Assembly: GCA_026119935.1 (NCBI GenBank) | Contig: JALRMH010000018.1 | Span: 62,001-126,000 of the forward strand | DNA length: 64,000 bases | DNA from: Endothia cerciana | Lineage: Eukaryota; Ascomycota; Sordariomycetes; Diaporthales; Cryphonectriaceae | Direction of reading: 5' to 3' | Part shown: positions 43,267-54,187 of the stretch, one piece after another | Layout of the letters: every line of letters begins with the position of its first letter | Position numbering within the stretch: the stretch's first letter is position 1 | Notes under the pieces: generated by a model | Seen by the model: only the letters and a program-made list of their open reading frames with translations | What the model was told of the DNA's origin: nothing | The model's database searches: none | Made by a program: the position numbers and the translations under genes

Positions 43267-46200
43267 TCAGCCCACCCATTTTCTCGCATTCCTAAACATC
43301 TTCAACCAGGGCCCATACATGCCCCAGGTCTCGAGATCCTCCCTCGGCGCCCAGCTCGCCACGTCCGCCATGATGGTCCTCTCCGGATGCGGCATCATCG
43401 CCAGCACACGTCCGTCCCGACTCCTCACGCCCGCGATACCCTCTGGGCTGCCGTTGGGGTTGAAGGGGTACGTCTCGGTCACCCTGCCGTAATTATCCGT
43501 GTATCGGAGGGGGATCAGGCCCTCCTCGTTACATGCATGTAGTGCCCCGCCCACGGGACCGGAGAACTCGGCTCGCCCCTCGCCGTGTGACACAACAATG
43601 GGGAGCAGCGAGCCGGACATGCCTGAGAAGAAGACTGACTTGTCGTCGGCGTCGCTGATGGAGACCATGCTGAACCGCCCTTCGAACTGCTGGCTTGTGT
43701 TCTCCACGAACGCGGGCCAGTGCTCCGCGCCAGGGATGAGGTCCTTGAGACGCGAGAGCATCTGGCAGCCGTTGCACACACCCAATGTAAAAGTGTCGGG
43801 CCGCCGGAAGAAGGTCGCGAAGGTGCGCCGGGCGTTCTCGTGCATCAGGATTGAGTTGGCCCAGCCCTGGCCTGCGCCCAGGACATCGCCATACGAGAAG
43901 CCTCCACATGCGGCGAGACCGCGGAAGCCATCGAGCGAGAAGCCCGAGAGGATGTCGGTCATGTGAATGTCCACAGCGTCGAAGCCGGCGGCCCGGAAGG
44001 CGAAGGCCATCTCGGCGTAGCCGTTAACGCCTTGCTCGCGGAGTATGGCGACGCGAGGGCGTTGAGTGACAAGGGATTTGAGCGCGGTGAAAGCTGTCGT
44101 GCCAGCATCCGAGGGGTCAAATTTTAGTCTGTAGGAGAGACCTGGATCCTTAGAGTCTAGTATGGACGCAAACTCGGAGTCCGCGCATGATGGGTTGTCT
44201 CGGAGCTTCTGCATTTCGTAGGATGTGGTGGACCACCATTGCTGCATCTGTGCGCGGTCGAGGTCCGCGATAGTCGTCGATCCGTGTCGGACAAGGAGTG
44301 ATTCCTTTGATGTCGCACGCACGTAGCCGATCTTCTTAAGCAGACCTGGTGGTGGGCCGCAAGTGGCGAAGCAACGGCGGAACTTCCTCTCATCTGATTT
44401 GCGAATTTGGAACACGGCACCAAGCTCCTCGTTGAACAATGCCTCCAGGGCGTCAGAGGCTGTAAAGTTCTTGGCAAGCTCGTCAATGGAGACATCCACA
44501 GCACAGCGACCAGCAAACATCATCTCTGCAATGGTGGTAAGCAAGCCTCCATCGGAGCGGTCATGGTAAGCAAGGACGATATTCTCCTCGTGCAATTGGG
44601 AAAGAGCGTCAAAATAGTCAACGATAAGCCTAGTATCGCGGACATCTGGTGCTTCGTGGCCGAGCTGTCCCAGCACTTGTGCTAGTGCGGAACCGCCCAT
44701 GGCTTTGTATCCCTGTGCAAGGTCGACTAATATCAGGATGGAGTCGCCCACTTCCTCAAGACGGCGTAGCTGTGGTGTCCATGTGCTCCGGACATCCTCG
44801 ACTGGGGTAAAGGCTGAGATGACAACAGATACTGGAGCAGTCACACTCTTCGACTCTCCACTCTCATCTTGCCATGAGGCTTTCATGGAGGTCGAATCTT
44901 TGCCAACTGGTATGGAGACCTTCAGTTCCGGGCAAAGCTCCATGCCGATGGCCTTGACAGCTTCAAACAGAGCGGCACCCTCACCAGGGTGGTTGACCGC
45001 AGCCATCCAGTTGGCAGATAGCTTGACTCGTCTCAAATCACCTCGTACGTCAGTAGCCCCCTTGATGTGAGCAGCACCGAGATTCATCAAGCTTTCGACA
45101 ACGGCCATCCGTGCTGAAGCTCCAGGCGAGATCAGGGCGAGAGTTGGCTTCTCTCCCATCGCCATGGCTTCACCGCGGCGGGTCTTCTCATCAACACTGA
45201 AGGATCCCAATGTGACAGCGACATCTGCTACAGGTGTCTGCCAAGGACCAACAAGCTGATCTTGCACCGTCAGGCCTCCGACAGTCTATAGATATGTCAG
45301 CTACCGACGTTCTTAGTTAGTACATGGAGAAATACTCACTCGATCGGCGATCGTGATCAGGAACATCTTTGACCCGACGGATGGAAGGGAGAAAACAAGT
45401 TCGGTGGCTTTGGCAATCATCTGTTGCCTGTCCGACAGCCGGTACTTTTCTGTGAGGCTAGCAGCCGCATCAAAAGGAGCCAACGACTTCTCTACAGTCT
45501 CAACCACTCGTTCTTGACGACGGCCTGGGGGGAACAAGGCATCCATTGGCAGATCAATGGGTACAGGGTGTTCTTTGGACTCTCGGTCGGTTAGGATGAG
45601 TCTCGCAGTGCCGTTGTCGTCTTTGGCGACAACAGTACCGACATTGGAGAAACCGCACCGCTCGCGCTCTGGCCTTGTTGTCAGCAGGGCAGTGGCACAG
45701 GGACTCGAAGCCTTCACCTACCACATATGCTCTGGAACCTGTTGATTCCGTCCCTGTTGACTAGTAAGACGTATCTCTCTTGCGCCTCATTACACCATAC
45801 CTGCAGCGGGCTCATGCTGTCGTCGGCGCTCTCAACCTGCCGCAGCTCAAACTTTCCGCCAAAACCCGCATCCTTGACAAGCTCCGGCAGCGCATTCGAG
45901 AGCCCACCAGCGCCGACGTCGTGGATCATGGCAATAGGGTTGTTTGAACCAAGTGCGACACAAGTGTTGATGACCATCTGGGCGCGACGCTCCATCTCTG
46001 GGTTGCCGCGCTGCACAGAGTCAAAGTCAAGGTCCGCATTGCCGCCTCCGACAGCGCTTGATGCCGCGCCACCTCCGAGACCGATCAACATGGCAGGTCC
46101 TCCGAGAACGATGACATAAGCGCCATCGTGGACGTCGGACTCATTCTTCAAGGCGTGTTGCGGTCGTACAGAGCCGAGACCGCCAGCAATCATGATGGGC

Positions 46201-47717
46201 TTGTGATAGCCCCTCCAGTCAGGGGCAGCATCCTCACCGTTACCATTCGTGAGCAAGGTCCTGAACGTACCGGTCAGGCACGGTCGACCGAACTCGTTGT
46301 TGAATCGCGCGGAGCCTATCGGTGCCTCCAGCATGATGTCTAGACTGCTGGCATAGTGACCAGGTCTGCCGATATCAACCTCCCATGGGTCTCGCTTGCC
46401 CGGGATGAGCAGGTCCGAGACCCAAAAGCCACACAAGCCGGCCTTTGGTATTGAGCCTCGGCCGACAGCGCCTTCGTCCTAATATGGACTGGTCAGTGAC
46501 GGACGTCCAAGGCCAGGCCGCTGAACAAGGAACGATACGCCGGGGAAACACTCGTTTCAGGCCTCTCGAACCCCGTCCGTCAGGGGCCACTCCCGTAGCA
46601 GAAACAGTGGGAATAGAAAGGCTGCGTACTCTGATCTCGCCCCCGGAGCCGGTTGCAGCACCTGGGAAAGGGGAGATGGCCGTCGGGTGGTTGTGCGTCT
46701 CCACCTTAATCAGAGGATGAAGCACCTCGCTGGTAAGCCTCCAAGTGCCGGTGGAATAGTCCGGAGCCCAGAAATTGGAAACATCTCCTTGTAGAACGGC
46801 CGCGTTGTCGCTGTAGGCAGAGACGGTGTAGTCTGGGGTCTTCTTGTGGGTATTCTTGATCATCTCAAAAAGGCTCTTGCTCATGGGCTTGCCGTCGATT
46901 GTCCAAGCCGCATTGAAGACTTTGTGCCGACAATGCCTGCGGGAGACGAAGAGTCAGAGAAAGTGGTGGAGATGTGAAGACAATTAGCCGCGGCAGGGCA
47001 GACGCTTGTCCACCGTCCCCGGTATCAAAGGGAAGCACAGCAGTCGCGGAAGACATACTCCGAGTTGACCTGAGCGAACATGAAGAGCTCCACGTCATGG
47101 GGTGGCCTGCCGAGCTTCGTGTAGACACCCACCAGGTATTGCATCTCTTCCGGACTCAGGGCCAGCCCCATCTTCTGGTCGTATTCCTGCAGCACGGACA
47201 GAGGTTCTCCACCGCCGGCGAAGATGTCGACAACGGCAAGGGGCGCTCGGTCGCCCTCGACAAACATGACATCGAGCGAGGGCTGCTCGGTGGTAATTGT
47301 CTCGGTCATACGGTCGTGTATGATATCGCGGAAGGACAGGTTGTCCAGTCCCTCGTGGGATCCCTCGAACTGAATGGTGATCACTCGACCCCGTTCGATA
47401 CGGTGAACCTGCTCCTTCAGGCCGCAGACGTGGGCGATGCTGGTAGCTTTGGAACTCCATGGCGATATATTGCGAGGAGTAATGTAGAGAGTGGTGCCAT
47501 CCTCGGTAGCGAAGGTCAACTTGGAGGCATCGGAGACCTGGAGCAGCTGCTGGACCTTGTCGAGCCCGGCCTGGCCCTGCTTCAGGTCGACGTAATACAG
47601 CCAGTTTCCATGGATGGACTGGACCTTGCCATTGCTCTGCTTGTTGATACGGCTCAGGAGCTTTTGGGCCTCCGAGGCCGTGTAGCACGAGCCCCCGATC
47701 AGAGTCTCGTGCGGCAT
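43267..47717 (-). CDS. ADE6: Phosphoribosylformylglycinamidine (FGAM) synthase
   Basis: Fourth step of purine synthesis: FGAR + glutamine + ATP to FGAM. Five exons, high to low: 47717-47059, 46936-46630, 46478-45722, 45668-45340, 45285-43267; 1356 aa (yeast Ade6 is 1358). Each junction restores conserved sequence: NSEHCRHKVFN; GGEIRDEGAVGRGS; FQSICERERCGFS; ADRTVGGLTVQDQ. The middle part has the ATP-binding PurL halves (VETHNHPTAISPFPGAATGSGGEIR and MIHDVGAGGLSNALPELV). The C-terminal class I glutaminase domain starts near RVAILREQGVNGYAEMA and carries GVCNGCQ (Cys about 1188) and MMPHPERT (His/Glu). Alternative exon-3 donor and acceptor pairs were considered and rejected on phase. The enzyme is cytosolic. 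Confidence 0.95.
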
Positions 47718-48872
47718 GTCGGGAAGGGGAGGACAAATGTCACGAGGGGTGATGTCCGGGAGGAAGATGGCCGTTGCCAACCAGAGCTGGTGACAAGTGA
47801 ACTCCAAAATTCTTCGAGGGGCTGCTCACCGATAAGAATTCTATCAGCTATCGCACCGCGGGGCACTAAGAACCCCCTGTCCGGTGCTTGCAGGGGGCAC
47901 CGTGTCAGGCACGCGCTGCGCTAACTGGATCTGTACATCAAGGGTCCTTGGGGCTTTAGGTGTCACACCAGGGCGTGGTCGCAGCGCCAAGCCTCCCAAG
48001 CTCATAGAGACTAATATCACAACTTTTCGCCTTTTTTTTTCTTTCTTTTCTCTTCTTCTTCTTCTTCTTCTTCTTCTTCTTCTTCTTCTTCTTCTTCTTT
48101 CCCTCCTCCTCCTCCGTTCAGTCTCTTAAATTTCTTTTGGCAATGACAAGATCAAGATGAAGTCCCTTGAGAAACGTATGCAAGGCCACCTCTTATAACA
48201 ACCTGTAGAAATGTGCGCCATGTTCCTGACATGGTGCTCGAACCAATACCTACGTACCTCTTTGGAAGAGGTCAGATGTGGCACTGCGCCTCGGTATCAA
48301 AAACACCTGAATCATGATTGATCCAGTCTTTGTGTGTATTGTTTCCCCCTCGTCGGGAGATCAGACCTAAGCACGTCCTTTGCATTGCTGTGCACTGTCT
48401 CGAGGTCCCTTTTGCTGTCCAACAGTCCTTGAGCCCCGCTTTGACCCTTCAACGATGCCTTCCCTATGAAACACGTCGGTTTCATCCTCCCAGGATCTCC
48501 GGCAGGGCCGCTCCAGAAAATATACTGTCATATTTTCTTGCTGGCTCGCCGCCACGTGGGCTATGGGGGTGCAAAAGCTGGACCTCAGAGGGGGTTAGGG
48601 TACCCGCTTGGCCGGAGCTCGAATACGTCAACCCCGCCCAAGGTGAGCTCATCGAGGCTAATTACGCCATCTCTCCTCCAAGATGATATGCTCTCCGCGA
48701 GGCCGCTCAGGTATAACCACCGTCCCCTCGCGACCTTGAAGAGGAGACAGGCTGCTCCTCTGTCCACGGCCTCCCACACCTCCCTATCCTTCAAACCACA
48801 AAGGAGACATAACTCCAGTAAGTGCGCCCCCCACAGGCGAGAAAGCACAGCCTCTCACGACGAACGGCAGCC
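47718..48872. other. Intergenic between divergent ADE6 and DsbA-like genes
   Basis: About 1.15 kb holding both promoters. It has a CTT repeat (48052-48099) and pyrimidine-rich DNA around it. No other gene seen. Confidence 0.45.
48052..48099 (+). repeat. (CTT)n microsatellite
   Basis: About 16 CTT units in the divergent promoter region between ADE6 and the DsbA-like gene, inside a longer pyrimidine tract. Such tracts in fungal promoters are often nucleosome-poor; that is inference. Confidence 0.85.
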
Positions 48873-49547
48873 ATGGCGCTCCCTCCCAAGTTCAAGGGCC
48901 ACCGCCTGCTCTTCTCCAGCGACGAACCCTCGGCGCCGGCCCCCGCCGCCGGCGCCGCGGGCCCGGAGCCCCTGCACACGATCGAGCTGTACCTGGACTA
49001 CGTGTGCCCGTTCTCGGCCAAGGCGTTCAAGACCCTCGTCACCTCGGTCGCGCCCAAGATCCGCGCCGACCCCACGCTCGCCGGCAAGGTCCAGGTCCTC
49101 CTGCGGCAGCAGGTCCAGCCCTGGCACCCCTCGTCCACGCTCGTGCACGAGGCCGCCCTCGCCGTGGAGAGGCTCGCCCCGGGGAAGTTCTGGCAGTTCA
49201 GCGAGGCCCTGTTCGACGACCAGAAGGCCTACTTCGACATCAACGTCGTCAGCGAGACGCGCAACGCCACGTACAGGAGGCTTGCGAAGCTGGGCGCGGA
49301 GAGCGCAGGCGTCGACGAGGATGAGCTATACAAGCTGCTCGCGATCCCGGAGAAGCCGGTTGAGGGTGGTAGCCTGAACATCGGCAACCAGGTCACCAAC
49401 GATCTGAAGGTCGTGATAAAGACGGCTAGGCTGGTGGGTGTGCATGTCAGCCCAACGCTCATTTTTGATGGCGTTGTGAACAACGACTACAGCTCGAGCT
49501 GGTCCGCGGAGCAGTGGCTTGAGTGGCTGGGTAAGGGTGTCGCCTAG
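48873..49547 (+). CDS. DsbA-like thioredoxin-fold protein
   Basis: Single exon, 224 aa. The N-terminal MALPPKFKGHRLLFSSDEPSAP is followed by a thioredoxin-type strand and active-site loop, HTIELYLDYVCPFSAKAF, with a CPFS motif at residues 45-48 rather than CxxC. A helical insertion follows (LVHEAALAVERLAPGKFWQFSEALF), as in DsbA and FrnE-like proteins, then the cis-Pro region VHVSPTLIFDGV. A single active-site cysteine suggests a glutathione-dependent or isomerase-type reaction rather than a classic disulfide oxidase. No signal peptide, so cytosolic or mitochondrial location is likely. Similar proteins are widespread in filamentous fungi but unnamed. The ATG at 48873 is the first in frame. 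Confidence 0.8.
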   Translation: MALPPKFKGHRLLFSSDEPSAPAPAAGAAGPEPLHTIELYLDYVCPFSAKAFKTLVTSVAPKIRADPTLAGKVQVLLRQQVQPWHPSSTLVHEAALAVERLAPGKFWQFSEALFDDQKAYFDINVVSETRNATYRRLAKLGAESAGVDEDELYKLLAIPEKPVEGGSLNIGNQVTNDLKVVIKTARLVGVHVSPTLIFDGVVNNDYSSSWSAEQWLEWLGKGVA

Positions 49548-49792
49548 GCCTTTCTATTGGGTATTCAGAGGCCTGAATCACCACGGGAACATGTATAGTA
49601 CGATAGATGAGCAAAGCAGCTTTTTCCCTCCTTGGAATAATTAATGCTGTCTCTTGAGAGGCGTGTTTTGGTAGAGCCACACCCCCAGAACCAGGGTGTA
49701 AGCTCGACAAAGAAGCTCGGACCACTTCATTTTTGAACCTCATCGACCTCGCATCAACCCGTCTCTCTCCAGCAGAAAGCCCCAACCCAACC

Positions 49793-50701
49793 ATGGTATT
49801 CTCAATATGGACTCGTCAGGCTCGACTGTCTCCTCCGGGGGGCCGAGGTGTCCTGCGGGCGACGATCGCTGCCATAAGATATCCAGCGTCGGGTGTACGC
49901 TCACATGAGCTCGCACCACAGCTCACGAGGAGAGCCTCGTCATCCTCGCCAAAGCCGAAACCGAAGGCCAAACCGGCACCCAAACCAAAAACCTTCCATG
50001 GTATGATAACGGCTGATGCCGATCTGCAGGCAGAGCGGCAGGCGCTGACCTCTCGACAACAGCCCCGAGACTCATCATCTACCACGCTGGCACACCGCGG
50101 ATCTTCGTGCTCGGCGCGTCGAAGATCTCGGCCATCTTCGTCCTGGGCTTCTTCGCCGTCGTGACCATCCCGAGCTATGTGCAGGCCGGCGCCCCTGGGT
50201 GGCAGATGGCTGGACGTAAGTAACCACCATCCGTCTCCGCTGGGGTTCTCTTGACCCCTCCGCTCACCGACGCCAGTCGTCGCCGCGAGCACCGTCCCCT
50301 TCCTCGCTATCTGGTATCTCACCTCGCCCATGGTGATGTGGGTCCACCTGCAAGTCCCCAAAGGCTTCCAGCGGCACCAGCTGGCCGTCGAGAGATTCGT
50401 CAAGAACGTCCCTGCCGACACGGAGGTCGCCATCACCACCATGGGCGTCATAGGGAAGCCGCGGGTCAGCCAGGTGAAACTCAAAGATCTGCACTACGAG
50501 AGGCGGCGGTTCGGGCTGGTCAACTACGTCAGAGATGTGAGCCGCGAGAATGCGACAAGGAAGTGGTATCAGTCCGGGGCCGTGGGGGAGTTCAAGATTG
50601 AGGATAGGGTGATCATGGACAAGAAGTCGAAGCGGCCCTGGATGTGGTATGCCATCATGCAAGGTTTCCGGGATAGAGAGAGGAGAGGTTCGGGGAGCTA
50701 G
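49793..50701 (+). CDS. Probable mitochondrial two-helix membrane protein (TMEM70/TMEM223-like)
   Basis: Three exons, 49793-50000, 50063-50215 and 50277-50701, phase 1 at both introns, 261 aa. Residues 1-65 are Arg/Ser-rich without acids, a mitochondrial presequence type, then a KPKPKAKPAPKPK stretch. Two hydrophobic segments follow: about 82-105 (IFVLGASKISAIFVLGFFAVV) and about 118-138 (LVAASTVPFLAIWYLTSPMVMW), separated by a short loop. The rest is soluble, with LQVPKGFQRHQLAVERFVKNVPADTEVAITTMGVIGKPR and a C-terminal WYAIMQGFRDRERRG. The hairpin plus soluble tail resembles TMEM70/TMEM223-type inner-membrane assembly factors; that is a tentative match. Confidence 0.75.
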
Positions 50702-51568
50702 CAGGCGACTGTGACAGAGAGGAGGGTGTGATGGATGGTCTGGGGATGCCCGCTTACGAGCCGGTCAAGCCGCGAAAGACTGGCCGAAGCAGACAGAGAA
50801 CTGGACACAGGCCAAGGGGGGGCGGTTCTGCGCAATGAGAGGAATGAGAGGGGGAGACAGGGCACCCCAGCACAGCAACTTCGGGTGCATTGATGCAGCC
50901 ATGAGATCTGTTATTCGCCTAGTTGGCCCTGGAGTGCCCCCCCTGATGGTGGGCGAGGTGGCGAGGTCTGAATAGCATTCAGGATAGAAACATCTGAGAA
51001 TAGATAGGCACAAGGCCGACCTATCAGGATAACAAGTGCAAGTGCAAAATCTCACAGTTCAACCACATCCGAGCAGAAAAGAGCAAGCAGGTTTCACGGC
51101 TGTTTAAGCTTATAGAAGGTTGAATAGAAGGTTGTTTTCGCTTAGGATGAAGCTTGATTACACCATCAGTGCCTTCACAGAACAATCCGCCCCATTACAG
51201 ACCGCAAAAACGTAGCAAAATAGTACTGATGGCCCCGGAAAGGATCGAACTGAGGTCTCAATAGGGCGCCAGCTTTCGCCTGCCTGCAAGGCAACAGTAC
51301 TTGATGATGCCGGAGATGGTACTTCGAGGCCTCTGGAAGGCGAGGTACACGGAAGTGTTGGGGGGGACCGGCCGTGGGCCTATTTCCCGGCCTCCCGCCC
51401 CCGTCTCCCGTTTCCAGCAGCAAGCCGCGGTCGATGGGCTCATATTCGAACTCGCTGAAAATTAAAGAATAAGTAAAGAAGGCCAGAGGGGGGAGGCGGA
51501 AGGGGGACAACAGACGGGCTCATACTCCCCCGAACCCGGGGCTCAAAAAGGTTGTAAAAAACGGTGGA
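50702..51568. other. Intergenic with a possible tRNA 3'-half relic
   Basis: No gene. On the minus strand at about 51230-51262 a segment resembles the 3' half of tRNA-Ile (T arm GTTCGATCC and acceptor-like CCGGGGCC), with several substitutions against the intact gene at 51569-51667. No matching 5' half was found. Confidence 0.35.
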
Positions 51569-51667
51569 TGGTCCCGGAGAGGATCGAACTCGCGGCCTTC
51601 GCATTACATAATCTTTCCCATTGAGGAAATATTAGTACGACGCTCTAACCAGCTGAGCTACGGGACC
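51569..51667 (-). tRNA. tRNA-Ile (AAU), intron-containing
   Basis: Starts GGTCCCGTAGCTCAG and ends in CGGGACC plus A; acceptor stem 7 bp, D stem GCTC/GAGC, anticodon stem TCGTA/TGCGA with one G-T pair. Anticodon AAT is at 51633-51631. A 25-nt intron occupies 51629-51605, one base 3' of the anticodon, the canonical place; without it the tRNA is 74 nt. The T stem GCGAG/CTCTC has one mismatch. Fungal tRNA-Ile(AAU) has this same body sequence. Confidence 0.9.
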
Positions 51668-54187
51668 AGCTCGGTAAGGTTGTTGAATCTTGGCTTTGAG
51701 AATAGTCTTATAACTGCAAATTTGCATACTGTGGAGTTGGGGCCCGGAGTGGGGCCTGGTGTGTGGATCACAAGGGCAGAACGGTGATAAACATTCGGCA
51801 CCAACTGTTATGTACCCTCCTACGTATGTTAAGTCTGTTCATTGTTCATTATTCTCTGGATACTGTAGGAGTTAGCTGTACCAAGACATTATTCGTAGTA
51901 TACAGCTTCATAGTCCGAAAACACGAAGATCCGCAAACACCCGCTATACCGTCCCAGGTGAGCCCGACGGATGCCAGTCGCGCGGCCCCCCCGGCCGTAA
52001 ACCCATATATATAGTACGTACAAATATAGAATTGATGTACAGTATTAAGGTCTTTGACAGATGTCCAGGGTTGGGTCCCACCCCAAAGCATGACTCGGAT
52101 GTAACGGATACGGGGGATGAGAGACCAGGTTTATATACGATCAGGGGGATCAGGCCGTGAGATCTTATTCGTATCCTGGAGCTACGAGGCAATATATTAG
52201 CATGGTGCAGTTAAGATTTGCGCAACCCCTCCCCGCCGCGTGTGCGTCTCGCTGCCGGATAATGCCAGAACCATGGTACGGCGTGTCGATCAAAAACGGC
52301 GGGCTGTGGATATCCGCCGCACGGCACGACACGCGGGGGTTTAGGGGAGTCGCACTCGCTTTTCCAGGGCCCCCGAACACGAAATCCAGGGGAATGGGGA
52401 AGGACAATGGGGCCTCTCGTGATAGTATGTAGTAAGGATCGGCATATCGATTGGGAGCCTCTTCTCTTGAGAGGCACGTCAGAGCGTGAGGTAGAAGGCA
52501 CCCGGTTCCAATTACGAGGAGAGAGCCCCCCCTTCGCACCCTTGGATTATAGGCCCCCCTGGCGGGGAGGCCTTTTTGCTGGGAGCTGTCAAAGCTCGGG
52601 ATATTTCCCGGCCGTCGCAACGGCGGAGCAGAATTCTCCGGTGCGCCGACTCCGGTTCCGAGATCGTGGACGATCTGTTTTCCGAACGCGGCCCTCCGTC
52701 GCCAAGAGCCGGGGGGCCGGGGAAGGGGGGAAAGAAGAGAGACCATATCGAGGCGCGCGCCCGGTGGCGGGATGTACTTGCCCTGCGCGATGTTGCCGCG
52801 ACAACATCAACAACGTGGCACCGTGGGTGACTTGAACCATGAACCTCAGTCTGAAAACGCCACAGTGCTATTGTCCTATAGTACGAATGGGGAGGAGCGC
52901 GCCCAATAATTCCAGGATCCGAGGAACAAAGTTCGTCTATCGTAGTACGCGAGATTGGCGAGTGGATGCCGCTGGAGGATCCAGTACCCACAAGGGTGCT
53001 CTGACTCTGGAGAGATAAGGCTGTGACGTCCCGCCGCATCGTGGGTGATCAGAGGGGCCGAGAGATGTATGGGAGACATCCAGACCAGAGTTGTAACCGA
53101 CGTGGAGCCGGACGAGCGATTATTATGTACGCAGATATAGTTCTAAACCTACCGAGATGCTTGGGCAAGGGAGTGACGCCCCTCAAAATCACGGGTTCGC
53201 GGGTTCTGACTCTGACCCTGATCATAGCGAGGCTTGCTTAAGGTAAAGTAATCTCAACGAGACACCACGTCTTGCAGGGGAATTCTTGCTACCGCAGTGG
53301 GCTCTAATGCGCCGCGTTGGGATATATCCCTCAACCAGGAAGGGGTCAGGGGCCAAGCCATGTCCTGCGCAAAGGCACACACACGCCTTGATGAACGGAG
53401 ACGCAGACTCCGGCTTCCAAACAACAGGCCGTGCGAGCACGGACATAAGGGAAAAAAACAAAGCCCTCTTCTTGGTGAAACCTTGTTTGCCACTGGTACG
53501 TGTACTATGTATGTGGCAAGACACGCACGAGCTTGTCGAGGATATATACCCTATACGTGGCGTGTGGATACGGATGACAGGAGCGTCTTACCAGCAAGCA
53601 ACGTACAGCCCTGTCCGGCATCATCGCAGCTGTGTGAGCGGAGCAGTCTGTCACAGTACTCAGTAAGAAAGGTAGACAGTTACGAAGAGAGAAATGGTCG
53701 CAAGTTGCGCAGCGGCGCGTTTCTCTGATTCTCTGCTACAAACTGGTTCATCTCCATTGCGGGACAGCCTTACCAGTCCCGAGACCGTCGACGTCTTTAC
53801 GCCTCCTGTAGTGTGATGTATAATACATAAAAGTAAGCCAGGCAGATAAATGATTATGAGGAAAAGAGTTTGAATGGTATCGCATATTCCATGGATCGGA
53901 TGAACACCCCCCTCCCGTCCGAAACGATGCTCCCACATGCTCGCCCCCGGAGTGTCCCACCGAGGGAAGAAAAGAAATAACGAATCAACAATAACGCCAG
54001 GAAATCCACACTTGCCAATGAGACGGTGTCTCCTCTCTACTCCGCTTCGCGCTCTTCGATTAGCTTTTGAAGGTGATGAAAAACAATACCGCGCAACATT
54101 ACCAGACCGTTGATGGCAGAGTACACAGGTTGTCGCGCGGTCGAGCTCTTGTGGGGTTCATCAGCAGGACATGCCGTTTTCTTTTTT
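51668..54187. other. Gene-poor stretch, 2.5 kb
   Basis: No coding region recognised. At about 52815-52880 (minus) there is another segment with a GGTTCAAGTC-like box that may be a decayed tRNA, but stems do not pair. The flanking sequence is short-word rich and AT-mixed. It ends in the 3' flank of the Zn2Cys6 regulator. Confidence 0.4.

Noticed and set aside
52815..52880. tRNA-like segment (minus) with a GGTTCAAGTC box and possible TTC anticodon
   Set aside because: T and anticodon stems do not pair and no 5' acceptor strand is found; at best a relic.
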